A stretch of DNA of 64,000 nucleotides from Bacillus sp. FJAT-47783 (GTDB lineage Bacteria; Bacillota; Bacilli; Bacillales; Aeribacillaceae). Positions 1 to 9,444 of this stretch are shown piece after piece. The stretch is from NCBI RefSeq assembly GCF_022808615.1, contig NZ_JAKZKS010000012.1:31108-95107 (forward strand), read 5' to 3'. Within the stretch, counting starts at the first letter, position 1; every line of letters begins with the position of its first letter. The position numbers were made by a program, and so were the translations under genes. The notes beneath the pieces were generated by a model. It did not search any database. It was not told the DNA's origin and was given only the letters and a program-made list of their open reading frames with translations.

Positions 1-2
1 TC

Positions 3-1061
3 TTTGATGGAGAAAAATTAAAAGATATCATTAACTTTGTCCAAATCGGGTTGTCACTTATGATCATGGTTGGGTATCAATTACTTATTCGCTCCTTTGA
101 GTTAATTGACTTAACTATTTCGCTTGAACCACGTTGGTGGCAAGTATTTATCTTTCCGATGTGGTATGGAGCAAATATGGAAATGATAATGAAAGGTGCC
201 TTTCAGCCGTTTTACGTTTTATTTTCAGCTTTAGGAATTCTAGTTCCTTTCCTATCCATTTGGATTTTTATGAAATTAAATTCTACTTTCGAGCAAAACC
301 TGCAAAAACTTGCTTATCATGGGAAAGAAAAAGAACCGAAGCGTAGTAAATTTGGTCAATCTCTCCTTAGAATCATTTGTCGTTCACATGAGGAAAGAGC
401 TTTTTTTCGATTTGCCAGTTCAATGATGAAAAATGAACGAGATTTTAAATTGAAGGTGTATCCATTTTTAGGTTTTTCAGTTGTTCTTCCGTTTATTTTT
501 ATTATCAATGTTTTGAATACCGACCTTGATCATCTATCCACTAGCAAAACGTATTTAACGATTTACTTTAGCTTAATCATAATCCCGACCATCATGATTC
601 TCTTAAAGTATTCAGGAACATATAAGGGGGCGTGGATTTACAGAGTTGCCCCGATAAAACAACTAAAATGGGTGTTTAGCGGTACAATAAAGGCGTTTAT
701 TTTTAAATTATATTTACCAGTTTACTTGTTTTTAAGTGTACTATTTATTGTACTTTTTGGGGTGAAAATCCTTCCAGATCTTGTCGTTGTATTTTTTAAT
801 GCGTGTACATATGCTGTCATTTGCTTTATGATTCTAAAAAAATCCATCCCCTTTTCGGAGTCTTTTGACCAGTACAATCAAAACAGCAACGGTTCTATTG
901 TATTCGGTTTAATGCTGCTTGTTGCATTATTTGCTGGCATACATTATTTCAGCACTTTGTATTCTTATGGAATCTATCTGTATTTAGTAATCACCATCAT
1001 TTTTCTAGCTACTATTTGGAAACTAGCTTTCAATATTACTTGGGAAAAGATTCTTAAATAA
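3..1061 (+). CDS. Multi-pass membrane protein, possible ABC exporter permease (5' end outside window)
   Basis: The frame is open from base 3, and the first ATG lies inside a hydrophobic segment, so the N-terminus is cut by the window edge. About 350 residues are visible, with several membrane segments and a basic loop (KEKEPKRSK) near the first third. The loop-and-helix pattern resembles the permease subunits of Bacillus two-component ABC exporters, whose ATPase gene would lie to the left. No diagnostic motif is visible, so the family assignment is an inference. The gene ends shortly before a rho-independent terminator. Confidence 0.6.
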   Translation, partial: FDGEKLKDIINFVQIGLSLMIMVGYQLLIRSFELIDLTISLEPRWWQVFIFPMWYGANMEMIMKGAFQPFYVLFSALGILVPFLSIWIFMKLNSTFEQNLQKLAYHGKEKEPKRSKFGQSLLRIICRSHEERAFFRFASSMMKNERDFKLKVYPFLGFSVVLPFIFIINVLNTDLDHLSTSKTYLTIYFSLIIIPTIMILLKYSGTYKGAWIYRVAPIKQLKWVFSGTIKAFIFKLYLPVYLFLSVLFIVLFGVKILPDLVVVFFNACTYAVICFMILKKSIPFSESFDQYNQNSNGSIVFGLMLLVALFAGIHYFSTLYSYGIYLYLVITIIFLATIWKLAFNITWEKILK

Positions 1062-1110
1062 TTCAGTGAGAACAGATGCGATTTAAGTCCACCAATTAGT
1101 ATTAAGACTC

Positions 1111-1144
1111 AAAACGCTGTTGAAGTAAAAATCAACAGCGTTTT
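1111..1144 (+). terminator. Rho-independent terminator
   Basis: A 12-bp perfect stem (AAAACGCTGTTG / CAACAGCGTTTT) with a 10-nt loop and a T-rich tail lies 50 bases after the membrane protein stop. It ends that transcript. Confidence 0.85.
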
Positions 1145-1252
1145 CTATTGTCAATCTCTTGTGACAAAAGCCGCACATGTTTGCTTCCTCAGTATGATGG
1201 AAGTCTAGTAGGAAAATTCACGGCTAGCCCTTTTCTGGAATAGAAGGCATTA

Positions 1253-1690
1253 TTAGAAATCAATCTGTTCTTTAATATAATCAGCATCATCTTTATTGAT
1301 TTTAAAGTAGTCTACCTGGTTCCAACTCTCCCCAGAACGAATTCCAATTATGGCACCTTCATCCTCAAACCATAACCTAGAATCAATTAACCCTGTCGAC
1401 TGTTTCGGACTATTTATTGAAATATGAACATCTGGTTTTCCTAACTCTTTATTTGCATCAAATATTTTTTCTTTATTTAGATAAATCATCATAAAATTAT
1501 CAACTATTCCTTGGCTTTCCGTATCCGTAATTACTTTTTTTATATCAATTTGCCCAACGTTCTCATTGTCATCATATCCTATCCATATTTCTCTGGAAGC
1601 CTCATTAGAGTTTATCATGCCCGTTACGTAACCAGCCCCAAAAATGATTAGGCTTAGTGCAATAACACTTATTACTTTTAATTTGATGAT
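1253..1690 (-). CDS. Small signal-anchored protein of unknown function, probable ATC start
   Basis: The reading frame extends upstream of the first in-frame ATG (1618). The extra 24 codons encode a basic start (IKLK) and a hydrophobic helix (VISVIALSLIIFGAGYV), a clear signal anchor, so ATG 1618 is not the real start. Between the upstream stop and this helix there is no ATG, GTG or TTG. The best placed codon is ATC at 1690, 7 bases after AGGGG. With that start the protein has 145 residues: an N-terminal anchor and an acidic extracytoplasmic domain. I do not recognise the family. Either ATC is used, or ATG was lost by mutation and expression is reduced. Confidence 0.55.
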   Translation of the reverse strand: MIKLKVISVIALSLIIFGAGYVTGMINSNEASREIWIGYDDNENVGQIDIKKVITDTESQGIVDNFMMIYLNKEKIFDANKELGKPDVHISINSPKQSTGLIDSRLWFEDEGAIIGIRSGESWNQVDYFKINKDDADYIKEQIDF

Positions 1691-1837
1691 AACACATCCC
1701 CTTTATATAGAAGATCTCCCCTTTATTTTTCATCTCCTATAATTGCTGAATGACATCTTCTTCAATTGTGTCGATTATGTTCCTTAAGAATTTTGTCAGC
1801 TTACCATAAAGGAATCATCCAGTCAAAAAATAAGATC

Positions 1838-3466
1838 CTACTTTTCATTCCTCTGATAATCCATCTTTTTTCTCCTATTTAGGACATCCTTCATTATTTG
1901 CGTTTTCATACCGATTCCTAAGTAAACGAACAGACCCGTTGTGATACACACTAACGATGTTAGTACAGCTGAATAATATTCACTTATTCTTCCTGATATG
2001 CTTGTGTCCATAAAAAAATTCATAAACAAAACTGAAAATGCCATTACTAATCCTAGTCCAACGCTTTGTAATAATGATTTAATCAAAGGGAAAAATTCAT
2101 ACTGAATCGTCTTCTTAATCAAAACCATATTAAATATGACTGAAACAGAAAATCCTCCATATGTTGCTAAAACAGGAGCAACTTCTTTAAAACTAGAAAC
2201 AAGCACAACGTTTAAAATCATTTTTACGATTACACCTAAAGCAACTCCTATTATCACCTTCTTTTGCTCATTTATTCCTTGTAGTATTGCAGCTGTAACG
2301 GTAAATAAAGCAAACACAATAGTTGCAAGCGCATACCATTGTAAAATGGTACCACCTACTTCATCGTTATTTTTCAGTCCAAAAATCATGGTGTAGATGG
2401 GTTTCCCCAAAAGGGATAATCCAATTCCAGCCGGTAAGGTAAAAAACACTAATATTTGAATCGTTTTCGTTATTTTCCGATGAACTTCTCGTATGTTACC
2501 AGTAACAAAGGATGTTGTAATTCCAGGAATTAAAGACATGCCAAATGCTGTTGCTAATGAAACAGGAACCATGACCAATATTTGAGCAAGTCCAATCACT
2601 GAATTAATGACCTCAGCTTCATCTAGCTGATAACCAATAGATTGAAACAGTTTATTTATGGTGAATGTATCAATGTTTTGATAAATCGGGATTGTAAGGC
2701 CAACAATAACGAAGGGTATGGCATAACTTATTAACTCCTTTAACATGGGAATAACATGAATTTTTTCTTTTATTGGACTTTCATTCATTTGTTTCCGTAT
2801 CAATTCTCTTCTCTTGACGTACACACTTAACAAAACGACTAAACCTGCTGCACCGCCAATAAAAGCACCAAATGTAGCAATCCCTACTGCTTTTGTAATC
2901 GTGCTATGAAAAATATGTATCGCTATAAATCCACCTAGTAAGATAAAAATGATGCGAACAATCTGTTCGATAACGGTACTTAGAGCCGATGGGCCCATCG
3001 ATTGACTTCCTTGAAAATAGCCTCTTAGAAGGCTCATTGGCGGAACAATTAATAGAGCAAAACTAACCATGCGGATGACAAACGTCACATCTTGTTGCGA
3101 ATTTCCAGTTACATCATGAGGATCTATTAAAATTTTTGATAAAAATGGCGCTAACGAATACAATGCTCCAAACGATAGAAACCCCGTGACCACCATTAAA
3201 ATGAATCCTACCTTTAATAAGTCGAGTCCTACTCTATAATTACCTAAACCATTGTATTTCGAAACAAATTTTGAAACAGCTAAAGGAAGTCCTATTGTCG
3301 AAAGGCTAAGGATGATCGTATATGGACCATACGCATACTTGTAAAGAGCATACCCAGAAGTCCCTACTAAGGCAGTGAAAGGAATTATATAAATAAAACC
3401 TAGTATTTTTGAAATAAAGGATGCAGCAGTGAGAAAAAATGTTCCTCTAATCAAACTATTTTCCAA
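1838..3466 (-). CDS. MurJ/SpoVB-family lipid flippase (YtgP-like)
   Basis: A 542-residue polytopic protein of the MATE-like flippase superfamily, with about 14 predicted membrane helices. It begins with the typical RGTFFLTAASFISKILGF segment and has the YxYAYGPYTIILSLSTIGLP region shared by YtgP, SpoVB and YabM. These proteins move lipid-linked cell-wall or polysaccharide precursors across the membrane. The length is closest to YtgP (MurJ), but SpoVB-like paralogs cannot be excluded. The start is TTG at 3466, preceded by GGAGATG at suitable distance. It is a single gene, with no close partner on the same strand. Confidence 0.85.
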   Translation of the reverse strand: MENSLIRGTFFLTAASFISKILGFIYIIPFTALVGTSGYALYKYAYGPYTIILSLSTIGLPLAVSKFVSKYNGLGNYRVGLDLLKVGFILMVVTGFLSFGALYSLAPFLSKILIDPHDVTGNSQQDVTFVIRMVSFALLIVPPMSLLRGYFQGSQSMGPSALSTVIEQIVRIIFILLGGFIAIHIFHSTITKAVGIATFGAFIGGAAGLVVLLSVYVKRRELIRKQMNESPIKEKIHVIPMLKELISYAIPFVIVGLTIPIYQNIDTFTINKLFQSIGYQLDEAEVINSVIGLAQILVMVPVSLATAFGMSLIPGITTSFVTGNIREVHRKITKTIQILVFFTLPAGIGLSLLGKPIYTMIFGLKNNDEVGGTILQWYALATIVFALFTVTAAILQGINEQKKVIIGVALGVIVKMILNVVLVSSFKEVAPVLATYGGFSVSVIFNMVLIKKTIQYEFFPLIKSLLQSVGLGLVMAFSVLFMNFFMDTSISGRISEYYSAVLTSLVCITTGLFVYLGIGMKTQIMKDVLNRRKKMDYQRNEK

Positions 3467-3771
3467 TTATAAACATCTCCAATTTCCTTCATTGTCCATT
3501 ATATTATCATAGCGATAGTCATTGTTTTTGTATAGTGTTAGAAATAATCAACATTTCATAGGAATTGGAAATAGGAGAAAGATAGTTAAAAGGCCAGTTA
3601 TAGTTATACAAATTGGGGAGGTACTCCTTTTTTCCTGTCTTAGAAAGCTTGATAAATAAAACTACGTATAATGAAATTTATTTAGCTTTGAATTTTCACA
3701 CTTTATTTAATATTCATTATAATCTCTATCATTTATAATTGATTTACACCGTTATATGGGGGAGATTTTAT
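3467..3771. other. Intergenic region between the flippase and the methyltransferase remnant
   Basis: This is about 300 bases of AT-rich DNA between divergent genes. It should hold the promoters for both sides. I see no convincing operator, repeat or small gene in it. A GGGGGAG ribosome binding site for the plus-strand remnant lies at its right end. Confidence 0.5.
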
Positions 3772-4539
3772 ATGAATCATATACAGAGTGTGCAGGATAA
3801 TTGGGATGCGAATTTATATGATAACAACCATTCATTTGTTTCAAGATTTGGACATGATATATTCGCCTTATTAGAAGAGAGGCGAAACGATCCTTGACCT
3901 TGGTTGTGGAACAGGAGATTTAGCCAATAAATTACATAACCTTGGCACCCATGTTATAGGTATTGATAAATCCGAAAATATGATACATCAAGCAAGGAGA
4001 AAGTATCCACATATAAACTTTATGATTTATGATGTTTTAGACATAGAATTTACAGACGAATTTGACGCAGTTTTCTCAAATGCAACACTTCACTGGGTTA
4101 AATCTCCCAAACAAGCACTAAATCGAATTTTTACTTTTTTAAAACCAAAGGGAGATTTGTAGCAGAATTCGGAGGTAAAGGGAACGTTCAAACAATAACG
4201 GATGAAATTATTACTCAATTCAAACAAGAAGGATATAAGTATGATTCGGATCAATTTCCGTTTTATTTTCCAACCATTGGGGAGTATTCGACACTGATGG
4301 AAGAAATAGGTTTTAACGTGACATTTGCACACCATTTTGATAGACCAACACCTTTAAGCGGCGATAACGGTTTAAAAAATTGGATTGAAATGTTCACAAG
4401 TAGTATGTTTGAAGGTATACCCGAAACTAGAAAAGAGCAAATCATAGCAAATGTAGAAAATAACTAGAAAGAAAAGTTATATAAAAATGGGTGTTGGATG
4501 GCTGATTATAAGAGAATTCGTGTAATGGAACAAAATTAA
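3772..4539 (+). pseudogene. Class I SAM-dependent methyltransferase, decayed by two frameshifts and a stop
   Basis: Three consecutive pieces together make one trans-aconitate-methyltransferase-like protein. Piece one starts at ATG 3772 after GGGGGAG and is lost near 3895. Piece two, in the next frame, holds the SAM motif ILDLGCGTGDL and then DAVFSNATLHWV, and stops at 4162. Piece three, back in the first frame (RFVAEFGGKGNVQ...), meets an in-frame TAG at about 4466, after which the frame continues to TAA at 4539. With three separate lesions this is a true pseudogene rather than a sequencing slip. In an intact relative the product would be about 255 residues. Confidence 0.85.
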
Positions 4540-4766
4540 CCAAAAGAGCCTATTCTCTAATATGTAAAAGGGGTGTCTCTATGCCGAATATTCGACTTGT
4601 GAGACAGCCCAATCTTATAGTGTCTTTTCTCTAAAAGCTGTAGAGAGTTAATTGTCGCCTCATTTATTCGATGAACTGACCAAACATCAATATTTATCAT
4701 TTTATTCTCGTAGTACTTTTAAAAAGCTTTAACATAATAAGATTATCTATTGCAAAAATAGTCTCA

Positions 4767-6224
4767 TCAATATTTTAAAGCAACGTTTTTCACTTGCGTA
4801 TAATTCTGTATTGCCTCGAGTCCTTTTTCTCTGCCAAATCCACTCTTTTTATAGCCTCCGAATGGCTGTGTAATGCCCCCACCCGCGCCGTAATGGTTGA
4901 TGAAAACTTGGCCACACTGAAGTTGGCTAGCGACTCTGTGAGCGCGGCCAGCGTTTTCGGTCCATACACCTGCAACAAGTCCGTACGGGGTACCATTTGC
5001 TATTTGAATCGCTTCTTCCTCCGATTCAAATATACTTACAGTTAAAACTGGACCAAAAATTTCTTCTTGGGCAAGATGATGAGTTGGCGGAACATTATCG
5101 AAGATCGTTGGTAGCAAGTAGTAGCCTTGTTCACAGCCCTCAACACACACACGCTCTCCACCAGTGGCAATTTGGATACCATCCTGCTTTGCAAGGTCTA
5201 TAAAACCTTGGATTCTTTCAAATTGTTTCCTTGATAATACTGGACCTAGATCATGATTATCGATTCCCGGTCCAATCGAAAGCTTCTCCATTGCCTCAGC
5301 CAGTTTCTTGACGAATTCATCCTTTATCGATTGTTCAATGACGAGTCGTGATCCTGCAGAACAAGTCTGACCGGCATTTTGAATGATAGAACGCATCACC
5401 CAGTTCAATGCATTTTCCTCATTACAATCTGTAAACACGATATTAGGGGACTTGCCCCCAAGCTCAAGTGTCACAGGAACAATATTTTTTGCGGCTGCTT
5501 GCATTACGGTCTTCCCTGTCTCTACTGAACCGGTAAACGTAATGTGATTAATACCTGCATGGGCAGAGAGTGCCGCTCCTGCTTCATAGCCATAACCTGT
5601 AACAACATTTAGGATCCCCTTCGGTAATGATAATGCCTCTAATAATTCAACAAGCTTTAACGTCGATAATGGGGTGTCTTCAGCAGGTTTTAAAACGGCT
5701 GCATTACCAGTCGCAATCGACACGGATATACTCCGAGCCGCTATTTGCAACGGGTAATTCCATGGGATAATATGACCGACAATTCCAATTGGCTCCCGGA
5801 CTGTGTAATCAATAATTCCATTTTCAACCGGAATCGTTTCGCCCATAATCTTATCAGCAATACCTGCGTAAAATTCAAAATATCGCGCTGCAATTTCTAC
5901 ATCTGTCTCAGCTTGAATGAGAGGTTTCCCAACATCCAATGTCTCTAATCTTGCCAACTCTTCCTTATTCTCTCGAATGATTTCCGCTGCTTTAAAAAGA
6001 AGTTTCCCCCGATGATACGGCTCTAGTTCCAGCCATTCTCGAGAGTGAAATGCTTTCTTCGCAGCTTTAACCGCTAAATCAATTTCTTCCTTTCCCCCTC
6101 GAGGGACAAACGCAATCACAGAACCGTCTGCTGGATTCTTTACTTCAATTAATTTCTCTTGATCTGGAACTATCCATTCACCGTCAATATAAAGGCCTTG
6201 AATCTTTACTTCGATTGCTTTCAC
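4767..6224 (-). CDS. NAD(P)-dependent aldehyde dehydrogenase
   Basis: A full-length 485-residue aldehyde dehydrogenase. The general base Glu254 lies in VTLELGGKSPN and the catalytic Cys288 in NAGQTCSAGS. The cofactor region PWNYPLQ and the C-terminal PFGGYKKSGFGRE motif are present. It oxidises an aldehyde to the acid in the cytoplasm. The sequence is close to the betaine/gamma-aminobutyraldehyde group, but the substrate cannot be read from it. It is the last gene of the TRAP operon, starts with GTG 3 bases after the SDR stop, and probably finishes the pathway of the preceding dehydrogenases. Confidence 0.9.
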   Translation of the reverse strand: MKAIEVKIQGLYIDGEWIVPDQEKLIEVKNPADGSVIAFVPRGGKEEIDLAVKAAKKAFHSREWLELEPYHRGKLLFKAAEIIRENKEELARLETLDVGKPLIQAETDVEIAARYFEFYAGIADKIMGETIPVENGIIDYTVREPIGIVGHIIPWNYPLQIAARSISVSIATGNAAVLKPAEDTPLSTLKLVELLEALSLPKGILNVVTGYGYEAGAALSAHAGINHITFTGSVETGKTVMQAAAKNIVPVTLELGGKSPNIVFTDCNEENALNWVMRSIIQNAGQTCSAGSRLVIEQSIKDEFVKKLAEAMEKLSIGPGIDNHDLGPVLSRKQFERIQGFIDLAKQDGIQIATGGERVCVEGCEQGYYLLPTIFDNVPPTHHLAQEEIFGPVLTVSIFESEEEAIQIANGTPYGLVAGVWTENAGRAHRVASQLQCGQVFINHYGAGGGITQPFGGYKKSGFGREKGLEAIQNYTQVKNVALKY

Positions 6225-6227
6225 TCT

Positions 6228-6968
6228 TTAAATCCCCCTTCCGCCATCAACATTTAATACGGAACCTGTTACTATGGCAGCCTCTTTTGAGCATAAATAT
6301 ACAAGTGAGTTGGCGATATCCATCGGTTTAATCAGCCTTCCTAGTGGAACACTCTTCTTAAAAATAGTCTCCTTGGTTGTTTTGATATCTCCATCTTTGG
6401 AAGTAAATTGACCGAGCATATTCGTATCTGCGGGACCTGGGTTTACAACATTTACGCGAATTCCGTATTCAGCAAGTTCAATAGCTAGAGCTTGTGAGAA
6501 GGAAACAGCCGCTCCTTTTGATGCGATATAGGCATTTAACCCTGGGCGAGGTCTTACCATAGAGATTGATGCAACATTCACAATAACTCCCTCACCTTGT
6601 TTTTTCATATATGAAGCTGCTTCACGACAAGTGAGAAAAAGAGAGGTTGCGTTAACACTCATAATCTTCTCCCAATCTGCCAAACTCACTTCTTCTATCG
6701 GTGTTGCCGGTTGAGCAATACCTGCAATATTCACAAGCCCATCGATGTGGCCAAATTTACAATTTGCTTCTGAAAAAACTTTTGCTACATCGTATTCCTT
6801 TGTTAAGTCCGCTGCAATCGGGTAAAACCTTTCATTGCTCTCCAATCCTTCAATATTCAAATCAACCGCTGCTACATAAGCACCTTCCTCTAAAAAACGT
6901 TTTACTGTTTCTTTCCCCATTCCACCTTTAGCTCCCGTAACAACAAACACTTTATCCCGTAATCTCAT
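6228..6968 (-). CDS. Short-chain dehydrogenase/reductase (classical SDR)
   Basis: A classical 246-residue SDR. The Rossmann motif TGAKGGMG is near residue 12, the NIAG motif (VNIAGIA) is mid-protein, the catalytic Ser is in NVASIS, and the YxxxK pair is in AYIASKGA. PGPADTNM follows, as in 3-oxoacyl-ACP/2-deoxygluconate dehydrogenase relatives. It interconverts a hydroxyl and a keto group using NAD(P). It lies 3 bases after the isopropylmalate-dehydrogenase-like gene and 3 bases before the aldehyde dehydrogenase, so it is surely cotranscribed. The substrate is unknown. Confidence 0.9.
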   Translation of the reverse strand: MRLRDKVFVVTGAKGGMGKETVKRFLEEGAYVAAVDLNIEGLESNERFYPIAADLTKEYDVAKVFSEANCKFGHIDGLVNIAGIAQPATPIEEVSLADWEKIMSVNATSLFLTCREAASYMKKQGEGVIVNVASISMVRPRPGLNAYIASKGAAVSFSQALAIELAEYGIRVNVVNPGPADTNMLGQFTSKDGDIKTTKETIFKKSVPLGRLIKPMDIANSLVYLCSKEAAIVTGSVLNVDGGRGI

Positions 6969-6971
6969 TTA

Positions 6972-8060
6972 TTATAAACCTTCCTTCCCTATCATTATGT
7001 CTTGTACAGCTTCACAAATGGCAAAACCCATTTCGCTTGTTGTTGAAGTTCCACCGAGGTCCGGTGTCCGTACTTCGTTTTTCGTCAAGACTTGTTCAAT
7101 AGATTCCACTACAACTTTCGCTAAATCTTCTCTTCCTAAGTGTTCTAGCATAAGCGCTGCTGACCAAATTTGAGCAACCGGGTTAGCAATACCTTTACCT
7201 GCAATATCAGGCGCCGATCCATGAACAGGTTCAAACATAGACGGGAATTCCCCTTCAGGATTTAAATTGGCCGATGGAGATAACCCAAGCCCTCCTACAA
7301 CAGCAGAACCTAAATCACTTAAAATATCACCAAAAAGATTAGATGCCACAACCACCTCAAAATCTTTCGGCTTTGATACAAAAAAGGCCGCAAGTGCATC
7401 AATATAATAGCTTTCAAGCTTGATAGCAGGGAAATCCTCACTAACTTCTTGTACAACCTCATCCCAAAGTTTCATTGAATGGATAATAGCATTAGACTTT
7501 GTAGCACTTGTAACGGTTTCTTTTCCGTGCTTTTTTGCATAATTGAATGCGAAATTTGCTACTTTCTCCGTGCCGCTTCTTGTCATAATCGTATTTTGAA
7601 CCGCTATTTCCCCTTCTAAGCCAGGATATAACCTCCCGCCACTATTGGAATATTCTCCTTCTGCGTTTTCACGAATAATAACAAAATCAATTGGTTCATC
7701 ATACGCTAAAGGAGATGGTACCCCACGTAGTAATTTCACTGGACGAAAATTGATATATTGCTGAAACTGTTTTCGGATAGGCATAATAAGTTCCCAAATC
7801 GTTACCTCGTCAGGAACCCTATTATCTCCAATAGCGCCAAATAAAATGGCATCAAATTGCTTTAGCGTTTCCAATCCATTTTCAGGCATAATTTCTCCAT
7901 GTTTCAAATAATACTCGCTACTCCAATCAAATGTCTCAAACTCCATTTCCAAAGAAGGATCCATTGTTTTTAGAAGCTCTAATACTTTGACTGCTTCATG
8001 AACGACCTCTTTACCAATTCCATCTCCAGGTAACACGGCTATACGATGACTTTTCGTCAT
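6972..8060 (-). CDS. Tartrate/D-malate dehydrogenase-type decarboxylating dehydrogenase
   Basis: A 362-residue member of the isocitrate/isopropylmalate dehydrogenase family. VLPGDGIGKEV is at the N-terminus, VIIRENAEGEYS mid-protein, and the metal-binding NLFGDILSDLGS and EPVHGSAPDIAGKG regions toward the C-terminus. The ENAEGEYS form and the catabolic setting favour tartrate dehydrogenase/decarboxylase or D-malate dehydrogenase over LeuB. These enzymes oxidise a 2-hydroxyacid with Mn2+ or Mg2+ and NAD, often with decarboxylation. The start ATG overlaps the stop of the FAD oxidase by 4 bases (ATGA), indicating translational coupling. Confidence 0.85.
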   Translation of the reverse strand: MTKSHRIAVLPGDGIGKEVVHEAVKVLELLKTMDPSLEMEFETFDWSSEYYLKHGEIMPENGLETLKQFDAILFGAIGDNRVPDEVTIWELIMPIRKQFQQYINFRPVKLLRGVPSPLAYDEPIDFVIIRENAEGEYSNSGGRLYPGLEGEIAVQNTIMTRSGTEKVANFAFNYAKKHGKETVTSATKSNAIIHSMKLWDEVVQEVSEDFPAIKLESYYIDALAAFFVSKPKDFEVVVASNLFGDILSDLGSAVVGGLGLSPSANLNPEGEFPSMFEPVHGSAPDIAGKGIANPVAQIWSAALMLEHLGREDLAKVVVESIEQVLTKNEVRTPDLGGTSTTSEMGFAICEAVQDIMIGKEGL

Positions 8061-9433
8061 TTATAAACACCTTCCATTTCCACGATTTTTCCAGGATTCA
8101 AAATATTATCAGGATCAAGCGATTTTTTAATCATTTTCATGATTGGCAGTGCTGTGCTTCGCTCTTCTTTTAAAAATTTCATTTTTCCAATCCCAATTCC
8201 ATGTTCTCCTGTACATGTTCCTCTATGTTCGAGAGCAAATTTTACGACCTTTTCATTTAAGGCGTGAAATCGACTCATTTCATCTTCATCCTCCGTATCT
8301 AAACCAAAAACCGCATGAAAGTTTCCATCACCAACATGTCCTAAAAGAGCCCCATCAAGCTTGTATTCTTCTAATAATTTTCTTGTATACGCAATCGAAA
8401 TCGCTAACTGTGAAATCGGTACACAAACATCTGTTGAAACTAGCTTTCGGTTCGGTTTTCTTTCTACAATTGCTAATGCAGCATGGTGACGCGCTTCCCA
8501 AAGCTGTGCACGTTTAATAGAGTCTTCTTCAAACTCAAATCGTTTCACACCGGCATCTTCTATTAATTCTTTAATTAATGAAATTCCTTGCTTTGTTGAC
8601 TCCACGGTTCCGTTGTATTCCAAAAATAGAGTAGGAACCTCTTCAAATTCAGTACTTTTCGATTCATTTACAGCCCGAATCGTTGCTGAATCCACAAGCT
8701 CTATTTTTCCAATACCAACCCCTGACTGCAGGACGAGCTCTGCTGCCTTTCCTGCCTCTTCAACTGTTTCAAAGACGGCTTTTGCAACGACTGTTGCTTC
8801 TGGAATACCCGCAAGCTTAAGCGTTATTTCGGTAAAAACACCAAGTGTCCCTTCTGAACCAATCATTAGCTCTGTCAAATTATAACCAGCTGCAGACTTA
8901 ATCGTTTCACCTCCAGTTGTGATGAGCGTACCATCCGCCATGACAACCTGAAGACCTAGTACATTATTCTTCATCGTTCCATATTTTACTGCATTCGTCC
9001 CACTCGCATTTGTCGCAGTCATGCCACCGATTGTCGCATCTGCCCCTGGATCTATAGGAAAAAACAACCCGTACTTTTTTAAATATTTATTTAACTGTGT
9101 TCTCGTCACACCTGGCTGAACTTTCACCACAAAATCTTCTGGGTAAACCGCAAGCACCTTATTCATTAATGTAAAATCAATGCTAATCCCACCTTTTAAA
9201 GGTACAAGGTGACCTTCAATACTGCTTCCTGCCCCAAAAGGTACGATAGGGACATGATTTTTCGCCGCATATTTGACGATTTCAACGACCTCTTTATCGT
9301 TTTTTGGAAACACGACGATATCTGGACTCTTCTTTGTGTGATAATCCATCCCTCCACTATGGTGTTTAAGCACCGTTTCATTTACACTCACACGTTCTGA
9401 ATCCTTTAAGATGTTTAATAAATCTTGATACAT
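8057..9433 (-). CDS. FAD-linked 2-hydroxyacid oxidase/dehydrogenase (GlcD family)
   Basis: About 458 residues of the FAD-binding PCMH/GlcD type. The FAD pyrophosphate segment PFGAGSSIEG is near residue 75, then ATNASGTNAVKYG, and the C-terminal signature CTGEHGIGIGKMKFL. The family oxidises D-lactate, glycolate or D-2-hydroxyglutarate and passes electrons to quinone or another acceptor. I chose the ATG at 9433, which sits 6 bases after AGAGGTG, over an in-frame GTG three codons upstream. The gene follows the TRAP large permease by 11 bases and overlaps the next gene. No GlcE or GlcF subunit lies beside it. Confidence 0.85.
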   Translation of the reverse strand: MYQDLLNILKDSERVSVNETVLKHHSGGMDYHTKKSPDIVVFPKNDKEVVEIVKYAAKNHVPIVPFGAGSSIEGHLVPLKGGISIDFTLMNKVLAVYPEDFVVKVQPGVTRTQLNKYLKKYGLFFPIDPGADATIGGMTATNASGTNAVKYGTMKNNVLGLQVVMADGTLITTGGETIKSAAGYNLTELMIGSEGTLGVFTEITLKLAGIPEATVVAKAVFETVEEAGKAAELVLQSGVGIGKIELVDSATIRAVNESKSTEFEEVPTLFLEYNGTVESTKQGISLIKELIEDAGVKRFEFEEDSIKRAQLWEARHHAALAIVERKPNRKLVSTDVCVPISQLAISIAYTRKLLEEYKLDGALLGHVGDGNFHAVFGLDTEDEDEMSRFHALNEKVVKFALEHRGTCTGEHGIGIGKMKFLKEERSTALPIMKMIKKSLDPDNILNPGKIVEMEGVYK

Positions 9434-9444
9434 GTTATTCACCT

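Noticed and set aside
1700..1830. Short minus-strand frame ending in IIDTIEEDVIQQL
   Set aside because: It has no start codon and is under 30 codons; too little to call a gene or remnant.
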